Below, in pieces: positions 9,527-17,129 of a stretch of 64,000 nt of DNA. Source of the DNA: an uncultured Prevotella sp. (GTDB taxonomy: Bacteria; Bacteroidota; Bacteroidia; Bacteroidales; Bacteroidaceae); assembly GCA_900314935.1 (NCBI GenBank), contig OMXE01000006.1:1-64000 (forward strand). Direction: 5' to 3'. Below the pieces are notes generated by a model. That model did no database searches, was not told the origin of the DNA, and saw only the letters and a list, made by a program, of their open reading frames with translations. Position numbers and translations under genes: made by a program. Each line of letters opens with the position of its first letter. Position 1 is the stretch's first letter.

Positions 9527-10732
9527 TATATGCTCTAAGATCATTCCGAGATGGTATTCAACTAGTCCTTCATTATAGGTAGTATCTGTAACTTGCACCA
9601 AAGCACTTTCTCGATCTTTATGATAACCTACGAACAAACGGAGGGCATCATAGCGGCGTAGATAACGCTTTCCATCTGCTTCATCAATATAGGTATATTT
9701 ATTGATTGTGGTTTGTTTAATGGCTCGGTATTCTATTTTCTTCACCCCCTTCATGATTTCATCGAAATACATCTTCTTTATGTTTAGCGTGAGGATTTTC
9801 AGCCCTTTCGTATCAAAGGTCGATTTTGACTTAACAATGCGTTTCTCCAAACATTGCATCTGAGGATTATAAGTGTAGCCAACAATAGAACCGTCCATAA
9901 TCTTTTGTATAATAGCATCTACAACATCCAAAGGAACTACAAACCACTCTTGAGGTTGATGCTCAATGCCCTGTTCATCAAATATTGAGACTTGAAACTG
10001 AACTGGTTTTAGAAGCTGGTGTATTAAATCTTCCAATTTCTGCGAATGCATGTTAACCACTTTATAAGAAGCAACGATTTCTACTGGCGCCATCAAATAG
10101 GTGGGTTCATTTGCAGCATTAGCTATTCGTTGTTCTACACTACCTGTTGTGAAACCGATTTTATATAAGCTCTTTTGTTCTTTGATAACGGGGTTTTCTG
10201 AAAGCGACTTCAAAACATAGATAGAACCAGTAACCTTATCTGTTGTATGAATATCCGATGAATTGAAGAAATGACTATCAGCCTCTTCCTGTAGCTCAGT
10301 GATGGCATAACCATCTCCAACTACATTTTTACGAAGTGTTTGAAGTAGAATGTCCGATTCTGTCCCGTTTTCATAGATACAGAGCGTTCTGGCATCAGGT
10401 AGGGAATTGCTACTCTTCTTAATCTCTCCGATACTTTCCAACAACAGCATTTGTCCACTTACATAGTAGTATCTTCCAGCACTAAGGGTAGCTGTTTTGG
10501 TTATCTTCATCAGTGAACGCTTTCCTTGTTTCAACTCCTTGTGCACTTTGGCAAACAGAGGTCGATAAAAATCAAAATCCTCACAAATCTTACGTTGTGC
10601 TACATAGTCAGGCTTACGCTTCATCATCACTCTTCGCATGTCCTGGGGTATGTCAAAGAGTTTCGCTTCTTGATAACTAATCTTAGTTAACGGATCGTTG
10701 AATAGTTCTTCCAGTTCCTTGTCTATGTCCAT
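9521..10732 (-). CDS. GIY-YIG (T5orf172-type) nuclease with C-terminal ASCH domain
   Basis: A 403-residue protein with three parts. Residues 80-165 form a beta-rich domain (GRYYYVSGQMLLLES, CIYENGTESDILLQTL). Residues 168-285 are a T5orf172-like GIY-YIG nuclease: IYVLKS for GIY, YKIG (190-193) for YIG, the QRI arginine near 202 and the QEWF glutamate near 262. Residues 310-403 look like an ASCH/PUA-like domain (LKILTLNIKKMYFDEIMKG, KKIEYR, and VTDTTYNEGLVEYHLG), a fold linked to binding of RNA or modified nucleotides. It is last in the helicase operon and overlaps the small gene before it by 10 bases. Likely role: the cutting subunit of a modification-linked defence system; this is inference. 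Confidence 0.75.
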   Translation of the reverse strand: MDIDKELEELFNDPLTKISYQEAKLFDIPQDMRRVMMKRKPDYVAQRKICEDFDFYRPLFAKVHKELKQGKRSLMKITKTATLSAGRYYYVSGQMLLLESIGEIKKSSNSLPDARTLCIYENGTESDILLQTLRKNVVGDGYAITELQEEADSHFFNSSDIHTTDKVTGSIYVLKSLSENPVIKEQKSLYKIGFTTGSVEQRIANAANEPTYLMAPVEIVASYKVVNMHSQKLEDLIHQLLKPVQFQVSIFDEQGIEHQPQEWFVVPLDVVDAIIQKIMDGSIVGYTYNPQMQCLEKRIVKSKSTFDTKGLKILTLNIKKMYFDEIMKGVKKIEYRAIKQTTINKYTYIDEADGKRYLRRYDALRLFVGYHKDRESALVQVTDTTYNEGLVEYHLGMILEHIQ

Positions 10733-10950
10733 AATCCTTTATTCTTTAACGCCGTCAATGCAGCAAACATCATCTTTTCTTTTAAGCTACCCGTCTTCTG
10801 AGGCTCTCGACCATGCTGTTGAATCCATTCATTTACCTCTGCCATCTTTTGGTGCATCCGGTCATTAGCCGTAGGTGTCGTTGGTTTCGGTCGAACACCA
10901 TCCAACAACGGGTCATCAAACAATTCCAATAATTCTTTTGGCCATTCCAT
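10723..10950 (-). CDS. Small protein of the restriction-like operon
   Basis: A 75-residue acidic and helical protein with no family I recognise. It opens with WPKELLELFDDPLLD, which resembles the start of the next protein (KELEELFNDPL), so both may dock on the same partner through one short motif. The ATG at 10965 overlaps the helicase stop, but the ATG at 10950 is preceded at a good distance by AGGAG, an unusually clear Shine-Dalgarno sequence for this phylum, so 10950 is chosen. Its end overlaps the nuclease start by 10 bases. Tight coupling on both sides argues that the helicase, this protein and the nuclease are made together. Confidence 0.65.
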   Translation of the reverse strand: MEWPKELLELFDDPLLDGVRPKPTTPTANDRMHQKMAEVNEWIQQHGREPQKTGSLKEKMMFAALTALKNKGLWT

Positions 10951-10954
10951 AAGC

Positions 10955-12967
10955 TTACTCCTCATATTCTAAGCCCATCATCTTTCGAATCTTCAGGTTC
11001 TTAATCATCTGTAAAGCTGCAGCCATCTCTCTGACTTGCGGGTTGGGATCATCTATTGAAGGAACCTTCCCTTCGTGTTCGGCCACATACTTTTTCAATG
11101 GTCCTTTGAATATAGTGATTGCTTGTTCCAAAGTCAGGTCAAACTTTTGCTCAGCAATAGTATCCTGAATAATCTTCAAGGTAGGAGCATCTACAGATTT
11201 TGAAATCACCTCATAGGCACGCTGGAAGGGATTGATGTTATCTATCAGGTTGATGCTCAGTTTGTCGATGTTGATGAAACGATTGGCAATCTTCAGCAGT
11301 CTATTGCCCTCACTGGGCTGTTCTTCATCGCTGCTATTCATTGATATTGCATTCCCCTTGTCATCAACGATGTCATTTCCTTTGACAATAGTATCGAGCA
11401 ACACACGCTGGCGCACTTCTTCCACCTCACCATCACTCAGTTCCGGATAGCGCTCACGTATCACTTTAGGTATCAGGTGTTGGGTGATGGTCTCTGCCGT
11501 CGTTGAGCCGCTGAGCGCTTTCACCACCATATCGTCTTGCAAGATGGCAGCTTTCAGGTCGTCGAGCTGACTTTCCACGATGGTTTTTGTCTTGTCGCTC
11601 GACAATGGCTTCAAGCCTTCCACTACGATGGTATGTGCCAAGTCACCATTCGGTTCATTCTCATCTTTTATGGTCTTAAACTTCCAGCTTGGAGCCATCA
11701 CCTGTTCCATCAACAGCGAAGCAGTAATCGCTTTCAGGAAGTCGTTCACTGCCACCTTCACTTCTGCCTGTTCAGCCTCTGGCATCGCAATCATATTTAC
11801 AAAGCGGGCAGTTTCCTTACCCTCGCAGTCGCGCGTGCATCTTCCTATAATCTGTATCACCTCCGTCAGCGAGCCACGCACGCCTATAGTCAGACACATC
11901 TCGCACCATTGCCAGTCGAAGCCTTCCTTTGCCGTTCCAAGAGCGATGATGATGTCCATATCGTCGCGGCTTTTCATCTTCTGCAAATAGTCCTGCACCA
12001 TATTCCGCTCTTTCTGTTCATCCTCCACGAGATCGGCCACTTTCAGTATTCGCCCGTCATCTGTCCTGACATAGTAAATGCCTGTGTTGTAGTCTTTATG
12101 GTCTATGGTGCCTATCACTTTCATGATTTCTGCCGTTTCCTGATACTTGCCCAAGCCAGTAGATGCCCTTTGATTCACGCTGGGTATGTGGATGATGGTC
12201 TTTTTCCTCGTATCAAGCACTTCGCCAATATGATCCAAGTATGAGCCATGATAGAAGTGGTAGCCCAATACAAGATTCTTCAGATACTTGTAGCCATTCA
12301 GCTGCTGGTAATAGTTATAGGTGATGGGACAGAACCTGGCTTCATCCTCTGCCCTGAGCACAGGGATGCCGTCGCCACGGAAGTAACTGCCCGTCATGGC
12401 TACGATATGACCTGTAGAGTTATTCATTACGCGGCGTACCACATCGCCTAAGTTCGAGTTGGCATCGGCACTTGTGTGGTGAAATTCATCGATGGCCAGA
12501 AGCGTATCATTAAAGGTGTCGTCAGGCAGTTCCTTCATACCATTACGCAAAGTGGCATGGGCGCATACCAGCACTTTAGCATTATTCTGCCGGAAGAACT
12601 CTATGAATCTTCCTTTCTTGTCCTGCTCATTCTTCACGTCTGTCAGGTTGAAGTAAGAAGCCACCTTCCAGTCGGCAAAAAAGCCGCCACTCGTCAGATT
12701 GGTATTCTTGAACGAACGGCCGATGCTCTTTTCCGGCACAGCCACCACAACCTTCTTCACGCCTTGATGCTCTAACTTGTCAAGCGCAATATACATCAGC
12801 GCGCGGCTCTTGCCAGATGCTGGCGGAGCCTTGATAAGCAGGAATCTTTGGTCGCGCTTCTCGTAGGCCAGGGCCTGCATCTCTCTCATGCCTAATTCAT
12901 TGGTGGCCGTTGCTTGACCTGTTTGCAGGTAGTGGATATCTACGATATTGTTACTTTTTTGTTCCAT
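10955..12967 (-). CDS. DEAD/DEAH-type superfamily 2 helicase of a restriction-like system
   Basis: A 670-residue ATPase like the Res subunits of restriction systems. Motif I is PPASGKS (48-54), motif II DEFHH (160-164), motif III TGSYFRGD (192-199), motif V near LGTAKEGFDW and motif VI QIIGRCTRD (372-380). Residues after about 430 form a long helical region with no clear family. No nuclease motif is visible in it, so any cutting must come from a partner. It is the first gene of the leftward helicase-small protein-nuclease operon. Its start lies 59 bases from the divergent toxin-antitoxin genes. No TAnnTTTG element for it was found, so it may depend on transcription coming from the methyltransferase side. 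Confidence 0.85.
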   Translation of the reverse strand: MEQKSNNIVDIHYLQTGQATATNELGMREMQALAYEKRDQRFLLIKAPPASGKSRALMYIALDKLEHQGVKKVVVAVPEKSIGRSFKNTNLTSGGFFADWKVASYFNLTDVKNEQDKKGRFIEFFRQNNAKVLVCAHATLRNGMKELPDDTFNDTLLAIDEFHHTSADANSNLGDVVRRVMNNSTGHIVAMTGSYFRGDGIPVLRAEDEARFCPITYNYYQQLNGYKYLKNLVLGYHFYHGSYLDHIGEVLDTRKKTIIHIPSVNQRASTGLGKYQETAEIMKVIGTIDHKDYNTGIYYVRTDDGRILKVADLVEDEQKERNMVQDYLQKMKSRDDMDIIIALGTAKEGFDWQWCEMCLTIGVRGSLTEVIQIIGRCTRDCEGKETARFVNMIAMPEAEQAEVKVAVNDFLKAITASLLMEQVMAPSWKFKTIKDENEPNGDLAHTIVVEGLKPLSSDKTKTIVESQLDDLKAAILQDDMVVKALSGSTTAETITQHLIPKVIRERYPELSDGEVEEVRQRVLLDTIVKGNDIVDDKGNAISMNSSDEEQPSEGNRLLKIANRFINIDKLSINLIDNINPFQRAYEVISKSVDAPTLKIIQDTIAEQKFDLTLEQAITIFKGPLKKYVAEHEGKVPSIDDPNPQVREMAAALQMIKNLKIRKMMGLEYEE

Positions 12968-12972
12968 ATATA

Positions 12973-13003
12973 TTTGTTGTTTCAGTTTTAATTCGTATAT
13001 TTG
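12973..13003 (+). promoter_or_regulatory. Promoter of the toxin-antitoxin pair
   Basis: TTTG (12973-12976), 19 bases, TATATTTG (12996-13003), then the antitoxin ATG at 13027. It lies inside the 59-base gap between the divergent helicase and antitoxin genes and overlaps the helicase leader. Confidence 0.8.
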
Positions 13004-13026
13004 CAGCGAACTAAAAAGTTTATGAT

Positions 13027-13266
13027 ATGATAACGTCAGAATTGAATGCAGAACTATTCCACGAATTGAGCATCATTGCCCAGGATGAGGGCCTGATGAA
13101 AAAAGCCGTGAAATATCTCAAGAAGTTGACTGCCCAAAAGAAGGCTATGGACGAAACTGAGTATATCATGTCTTCTCCTGCTATGGTTGATATTATACGC
13201 CAAGGCCAAAAAGATATAGAGGAAGGACGTGGACGTGTCATCAAACTTGATGAATTATGGAAATAA
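13027..13266 (+). CDS. Antitoxin of a YoeB-type toxin-antitoxin module
   Basis: A 79-residue protein directly before and overlapping the YoeB-like toxin by 10 bases, the usual antitoxin-first order. The N-terminal half is helical (ELNAELFHELSIIAQDEG, KKAVKYLKKL) and does not look like the common YefM/Phd fold. The C-terminal half (MVDIIRQGQKDIEEGRGRV, then IKLDELWK) resembles the toxin-binding tails found in Bacteroidetes antitoxins. It probably neutralises the toxin and represses the promoter at 12973. It is carried on the strand opposite to the restriction-like genes on both sides. Confidence 0.75.
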   Translation: MITSELNAELFHELSIIAQDEGLMKKAVKYLKKLTAQKKAMDETEYIMSSPAMVDIIRQGQKDIEEGRGRVIKLDELWK

Positions 13267-13526
13267 AGTTCATGCCCAGGGCTGAAGAAGACTTGGCGTA
13301 CTGGAAAGCAACAGGCAACAAACGTGTAATGAAACGTATCACGAAGTTGCTTGAAGATATTCTTCAGCACCCATTTACAGGGATTGGCAAACCAGAACCG
13401 CTGAAAGGTGACTTGCAAGGTGTGTGGAGCCGCCGCATTACGGATGAGCACAGATTGGTGTACTCCATCAGTAATGGTATGGTTTACGTATATATTCTTT
13501 CTTTGCGCTATCATTATTCAAAATAG
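13257..13526 (+). CDS. yoeB: YoeB/Txe-family mRNA interferase toxin
   Basis: An 89-residue toxin that, in this family, binds the ribosome and cuts mRNA at the A site. The match to E. coli YoeB is close: GKPEPLKGDLQGVWSRRI, then TDEHRLVY and the terminal RYHY. The residues equivalent to E. coli Glu46, Arg65 and His83 are Glu47, Arg66 and His86, so the enzyme looks intact. The ATG at 13257 lies inside the antitoxin end, which gives translational coupling. The toxin stop is only 5 bases from the convergent methyltransferase stop, so no space remains for a separate terminator. Confidence 0.92.
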   Translation: MEIKFMPRAEEDLAYWKATGNKRVMKRITKLLEDILQHPFTGIGKPEPLKGDLQGVWSRRITDEHRLVYSISNGMVYVYILSLRYHYSK

Positions 13527-13531
13527 CATTT

Positions 13532-16279
13532 TTATTTCTTCGTCATCTTTTCATATAACTTAAACAGACATTCCAGGCGGGCTTCGTCAGAGGCGAAAGG
13601 ATAGCCTGGATAGCAACTCTCCACGATGTCATCCAGTTTGGCATGAGCCTCTCGCAAATCCTGTGGCATCTTGTCTGGGTCGTACAGCTCTGCCAAAGTC
13701 TTCTCGGGGTAATACTCACGAGTGATTAGCACTTCCTCGGTTGCCTCTTCGATTTCTTTCTTTTTCTCGTCAGAGATCTTGGGGAAGGGAAAGGTATTGT
13801 AAACTAGTGATGAATATCTATAACGAGTCTCTAATTTACCTCCTATAGCACTTAACCATACGACATGAATATGAGAACATAGAATACCTATAATAAAGAT
13901 ATTAGCATCATATATTGCCTGTGCTGCATCTGATATGATTGTATCTTCATTTAAAAGTCCAACAGGTACATATTGGCGTCTTTCTGATGTAACACGAGGC
14001 ACTATAATTGAATCTGTGTCTTTATGTGCTCTTTGTTTAAAGAGATATGGTCTATCTGCGTATAGAACTGTGCTTTCCGCTTTACTCTTTAACCTAAAAT
14101 CTCTAACCTTATCTAACCTTGTTTTTATGGGTGGAATAGAATAAGCAAAACTAGCATCTTTTTCAGTTATCCATAAGCAATATCTTATATCTCCGTACAA
14201 GAAGCTATCAGCCCCATGATATTTCTTAATGATTCTTTCTGCCTGCGGATATTTGTTTAGAATGGAGTCTCTCTCTCGTTGATCTAATATCAAGAATCCT
14301 CCATCTGTTGGTTTATTGCCGAAAACCATTTCTGGCAGATTAGAAATTGAACTGCTAATTCTGTTAACAATAATGTTTGGTCCATCTAGAAGATAGGCAT
14401 TTATATGACTGCATTTTTTACATTGATTATTGGAATTATATAGGAGTTTCTCTTCTTTGGATATATATGAAAGACCAATAATAACTACCATAACTGTTGC
14501 ATTATATTTGGCATTGTTTGTCCATTTAAACGATTGGTACGCAAAATGGATCTCTACTCCTTTATCAAAAACGTTAGGCCATAGTAGCGCAACAGAATCT
14601 CCCTGACAGATAGAGTTTGTACTCACGAATGCACATCTAGCTTTACTTCCTTTAATGTATAGAGTACCAAGATAAAACCAATTGGCGATATAATCCAAAT
14701 TCTTGTAGTTTTGGAACTTCCCACAGACGTGTTCCAAATCCGCCTTTTGCTTCTCATCTTGCATACTACTCCCCAAATACGGCGGATTGCCAAAGATAAA
14801 GACTTCTTCCTCTGGGGTATGCGGACATACTGTATTCCAGTCGATTCGGCAGGCATTGCCACAAACAATCTGGGTGATGTTCTTCAATGGCAAGGCCTTG
14901 GTGTTGACTCCAAAGTTTTCATTGAGTTTGGTATTCATCTGATGTTCTGCCAACCACAGCGAAAGCATAGCCACTTCGTGAGGGAAGTCGAGCAACTCGA
15001 TGCCATAAAATTGTGAAAGCGAAATCACACTATTATCCACAAACAACAGTTCACCCTCTGGCGTGCATTTGCGTTGCAAGGCGAGGATATCCATTTCGAG
15101 GAAACGCAGGCACTTATAGGTGATAATCAGGAAGTTGCCGCTACCGCAGGCTGGGTCGAAGAACTTCATGCGGCTCATACGCTTCAAAAGGGCGTCACAT
15201 TTTTTGATGACAGGCTTCAAATCCTCATAGAACTGTTTCTGAGAGAGTGCACCGATGTTCTTCATCTGAAGCTTCTGCTCATAAAACTCGTTGAGCTTGT
15301 TAAACTCCCCTCGCAGTTCATCCATAAACAGCGGATTGATTACCTTCATAATGTTAGGCACCGAGGTGTAGTGCATACCCTGATTAGCGCGTACCTCCGG
15401 ATTAACAACCGCCTGAATCATCGAGCCAAAGATGTCAGGGTTGATGTCTTTCCAGTCCAGTTCGCCGCACTCGATGATGATCCGTCGGGCCTTGGCTCCC
15501 ATCCGTGGTATCTGGATATGCTTGGAAAATAAACCACCATTGACGTATGGGAACTGCTTCACAATGCTGGGTATATTGCTATGACGGAGCGAGAGGTCCA
15601 TCACGTTGAACGACTCGTCGAGATATTGCGAAAGGTCGGAACCATCTTCCTTCGTGTATCGTTGGATGCTGGAGGTAAAGAGGTTTTCCTCGAAGATGCC
15701 CGTGTCCTCGGCAAAGAAACAGAACAGCAGGCGACTGATGAAGATGTTCAGGTCGTGCAAGTCATCATCGCTACGAAACTCGTTGTAACTGCGCAATTCA
15801 TCGTGAAGCTTTGCCAGTTTCTCGGCTGCTTTCACATCGGCAGGACTTTCCTCTACATAATGCACACGCTCCACATCCATCAAAGGATAGAAGAAAGCAA
15901 AGTCAGAAGGCAGTCGTTCCAATTGGTTCTCGTAGGTGTCCTTCTCGCGCAAGTCGTAGGCCAGTATCGTTTTGCCATCGCTCACAGCAACAATCTTTGG
16001 GGCTGCCTTGATGATCTGCAGATTCTTTTTCAGCAGTTCCAGTTGGTCCGTCAAGTCAAACATACTGACAGGCTGATAACAGAATAAACCTTTAATAAGT
16101 AATCCGTCAAAGGTCTTCAAGACGCCTTTGCCTTCCTTGAAGCGCTCGATGTCGCGTTCGCTTTTGCCAAAGGAATAGAGCAACTGATAGCCCACTTCTG
16201 CCGGGTTCACTCTGCCACTGAACGAATCTGCCAGCCGTTGCTCTATCTCCCTATAGCCAAGTTGCAATTTCTTTGCCAT
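13532..16279 (-). CDS. MmeI-like N6-adenine DNA methyltransferase, nuclease motif not seen
   Basis: A 915-residue protein of the Type IIL/MmeI sort. Layout: N-terminal domain (1-150), helical spacer, gamma-class methyltransferase with SAM motif DPACGSG (375-381) and catalytic NPPYLG (498-503), a target recognition region (about 600-800) and a C-terminal block VWLSAIGGKLETRYRYSS followed by YNTFPFPKI typical of MmeI relatives. In MmeI the N-terminal domain carries a D-(X)-E-X-K nuclease; here the matching stretch reads FDGLLIKGLFCYQ with no E-X-K, while the later VAVSDGKTILAYDL is kept. I infer that it methylates adenine but does not cut. Its partners are the leftward helicase and GIY-YIG nuclease beyond the inserted toxin-antitoxin pair. 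Confidence 0.85.
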   Translation of the reverse strand: MAKKLQLGYREIEQRLADSFSGRVNPAEVGYQLLYSFGKSERDIERFKEGKGVLKTFDGLLIKGLFCYQPVSMFDLTDQLELLKKNLQIIKAAPKIVAVSDGKTILAYDLREKDTYENQLERLPSDFAFFYPLMDVERVHYVEESPADVKAAEKLAKLHDELRSYNEFRSDDDLHDLNIFISRLLFCFFAEDTGIFEENLFTSSIQRYTKEDGSDLSQYLDESFNVMDLSLRHSNIPSIVKQFPYVNGGLFSKHIQIPRMGAKARRIIIECGELDWKDINPDIFGSMIQAVVNPEVRANQGMHYTSVPNIMKVINPLFMDELRGEFNKLNEFYEQKLQMKNIGALSQKQFYEDLKPVIKKCDALLKRMSRMKFFDPACGSGNFLIITYKCLRFLEMDILALQRKCTPEGELLFVDNSVISLSQFYGIELLDFPHEVAMLSLWLAEHQMNTKLNENFGVNTKALPLKNITQIVCGNACRIDWNTVCPHTPEEEVFIFGNPPYLGSSMQDEKQKADLEHVCGKFQNYKNLDYIANWFYLGTLYIKGSKARCAFVSTNSICQGDSVALLWPNVFDKGVEIHFAYQSFKWTNNAKYNATVMVVIIGLSYISKEEKLLYNSNNQCKKCSHINAYLLDGPNIIVNRISSSISNLPEMVFGNKPTDGGFLILDQRERDSILNKYPQAERIIKKYHGADSFLYGDIRYCLWITEKDASFAYSIPPIKTRLDKVRDFRLKSKAESTVLYADRPYLFKQRAHKDTDSIIVPRVTSERRQYVPVGLLNEDTIISDAAQAIYDANIFIIGILCSHIHVVWLSAIGGKLETRYRYSSLVYNTFPFPKISDEKKKEIEEATEEVLITREYYPEKTLAELYDPDKMPQDLREAHAKLDDIVESCYPGYPFASDEARLECLFKLYEKMTKK

Positions 16280-16300
16280 AAGTTTTTAGTTATTGAAAAA

Positions 16301-16318
16301 GCGAACGGGATTCGTTCA
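16301..16318. repeat. Short inverted repeat in the methyltransferase leader
   Basis: GAACG and CGTTC arms around GGATT, about 25 bases before the methyltransferase start. It could be an operator or a small leader hairpin. Confidence 0.4.
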
Positions 16319-16373
16319 GAAACGTGAGACACTAGCAAGCGCAAAAAAAGACGTGGACAATTTATACTTATCC

Positions 16374-16497
16374 AACGTCTCAGGCGCTTGGCCAGTGCCC
16401 ATTCCTATAGATAAGATAAACGCCCACGCCTATAGCGTGAGCATCCACTCTTTATCATATAGGAATCGTCTATTTTGCGGCCAAGCTTAAGAGACGT
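16374..16497. repeat. Nested long inverted repeat, about 124 bp
   Basis: Three pairs of arms are nested around one centre: CGTCTC...GCTTGGCC with GGCCAAGC...GAGACG at the ends, ATTCCTATA-ATAA with TTAT-TATAGGAAT further in, and CACGC-CTATA-GCGTG in the middle. Read as RNA it would fold into one long hairpin. It contains no gene. It may be a small mobile element, a structured leader of the methyltransferase mRNA, or a small RNA. Confidence 0.7.
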
Positions 16498-16507
16498 TTT
16501 GAATAAA

Positions 16508-16519
16508 AAGCGTACGCTT
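16508..16519. repeat. 12-bp perfect palindrome
   Basis: AAGCGTACGCTT lies 10 bases after the long inverted repeat. On the minus strand it is followed by TTTTATTC, so it could be a weak terminator or a protein-binding site. Confidence 0.45.
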
Positions 16520-16608
16520 CATTTATTTATACCCTCGAAGATCATATCAGCACCCCCACTGGAGCTTATATCATATACTGTTGTACATGCATTGCCGATA
16601 CTTGATTG

Positions 16609-16616
16609 CAAATATA
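16609..16616 (-). promoter_or_regulatory. Candidate -7 element reading toward the methyltransferase
   Basis: TATATTTG on the minus strand. Possible TTG/TTTG -33 elements sit at spacings of 17 and 23, outside the best range. If used, the methyltransferase mRNA would have a leader of about 320 bases that includes the nested inverted repeat. Confidence 0.4.
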
Positions 16617-16732
16617 CAACTTTTTTTTGAATACAAGTGCAAACTAAGGTTTTTTCTTTTTCATGAGGCATAATCATACCTGTTTCTAAAACCTCAGGTT
16701 CGCGAAAAAAAAGAATTTTTGCAGTTTTCGAA

Positions 16733-17044
16733 AGACCTAACATTGTAAATAGTTAAATGGTTTATTATAAATGACTTAGATGCAAAAGGGATGCTAAAAG
16801 ACCTAACATAGACCTAACATAGACCTAACATAGACCTAACATAGACCTAACATAAGACCTACCATTAGCATCTTTTTGTAGTTCGCTGATTTAGGTTGTC
16901 AGTTATTCGTCTTACGACTGTTCCAAGTTGACATGTTAGGTCTGACGTTAGGTCTATGTTAGGTCTTATGTTAGGTCTTGAAGGTGTCAAAAACGCGTGA
17001 AACACCTATATACAGGCATTTTCTTATGTGAAACAGTTAGGTCT
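16733..17044. repeat. Iteron-like array of an 11-bp motif in both orientations
   Basis: AGACCTAACAT occurs once at 16733-16743 and then five times head to tail without gaps at 16799-16853, followed by a degenerate copy (AGACCTACCAT, 16855-16865). The reverse complement ATGTTAGGTCT occurs at 16933-16943, 16956-16966 and 16968-16978, with a one-mismatch copy at 16945-16955 and a partial one at 17034-17044. The direct array is also framed by ATGCTAA (16791) and TTAGCAT (16865). No gene lies in this 570-base stretch. The pattern resembles iterons or multi-site operators. Confidence 0.85.
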
Positions 17045-17129
17045 TGGGCAAAAACACAAAATTCTTTCATTTTTTCAGCCGAATATTGAAAATCGGGTGC
17101 TTGGAATATAGGGAGAGCCACTTTCCACC

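Noticed and set aside
9394..9582. A 62-residue plus-strand frame across the end of the nuclease gene.
   Set aside because: It is a shadow of the minus-strand coding sequence and the remnant.
13020..13514. A 164-residue minus-strand frame that would link the methyltransferase and the helicase.
   Set aside because: It is the antisense of the YoeB and antitoxin genes, which have clear family matches and their own promoter.
16519..16743. A 74-residue minus-strand frame in the gap upstream of the methyltransferase.
   Set aside because: It has no recognisable domain, spans a promoter-like element and ends in repeat sequence; it is most likely chance.
16733..17044. Repeats that might be a CRISPR array.
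   Set aside because: The 11-bp direct units are contiguous with no spacers, and inverted copies are present; no cas genes are near.
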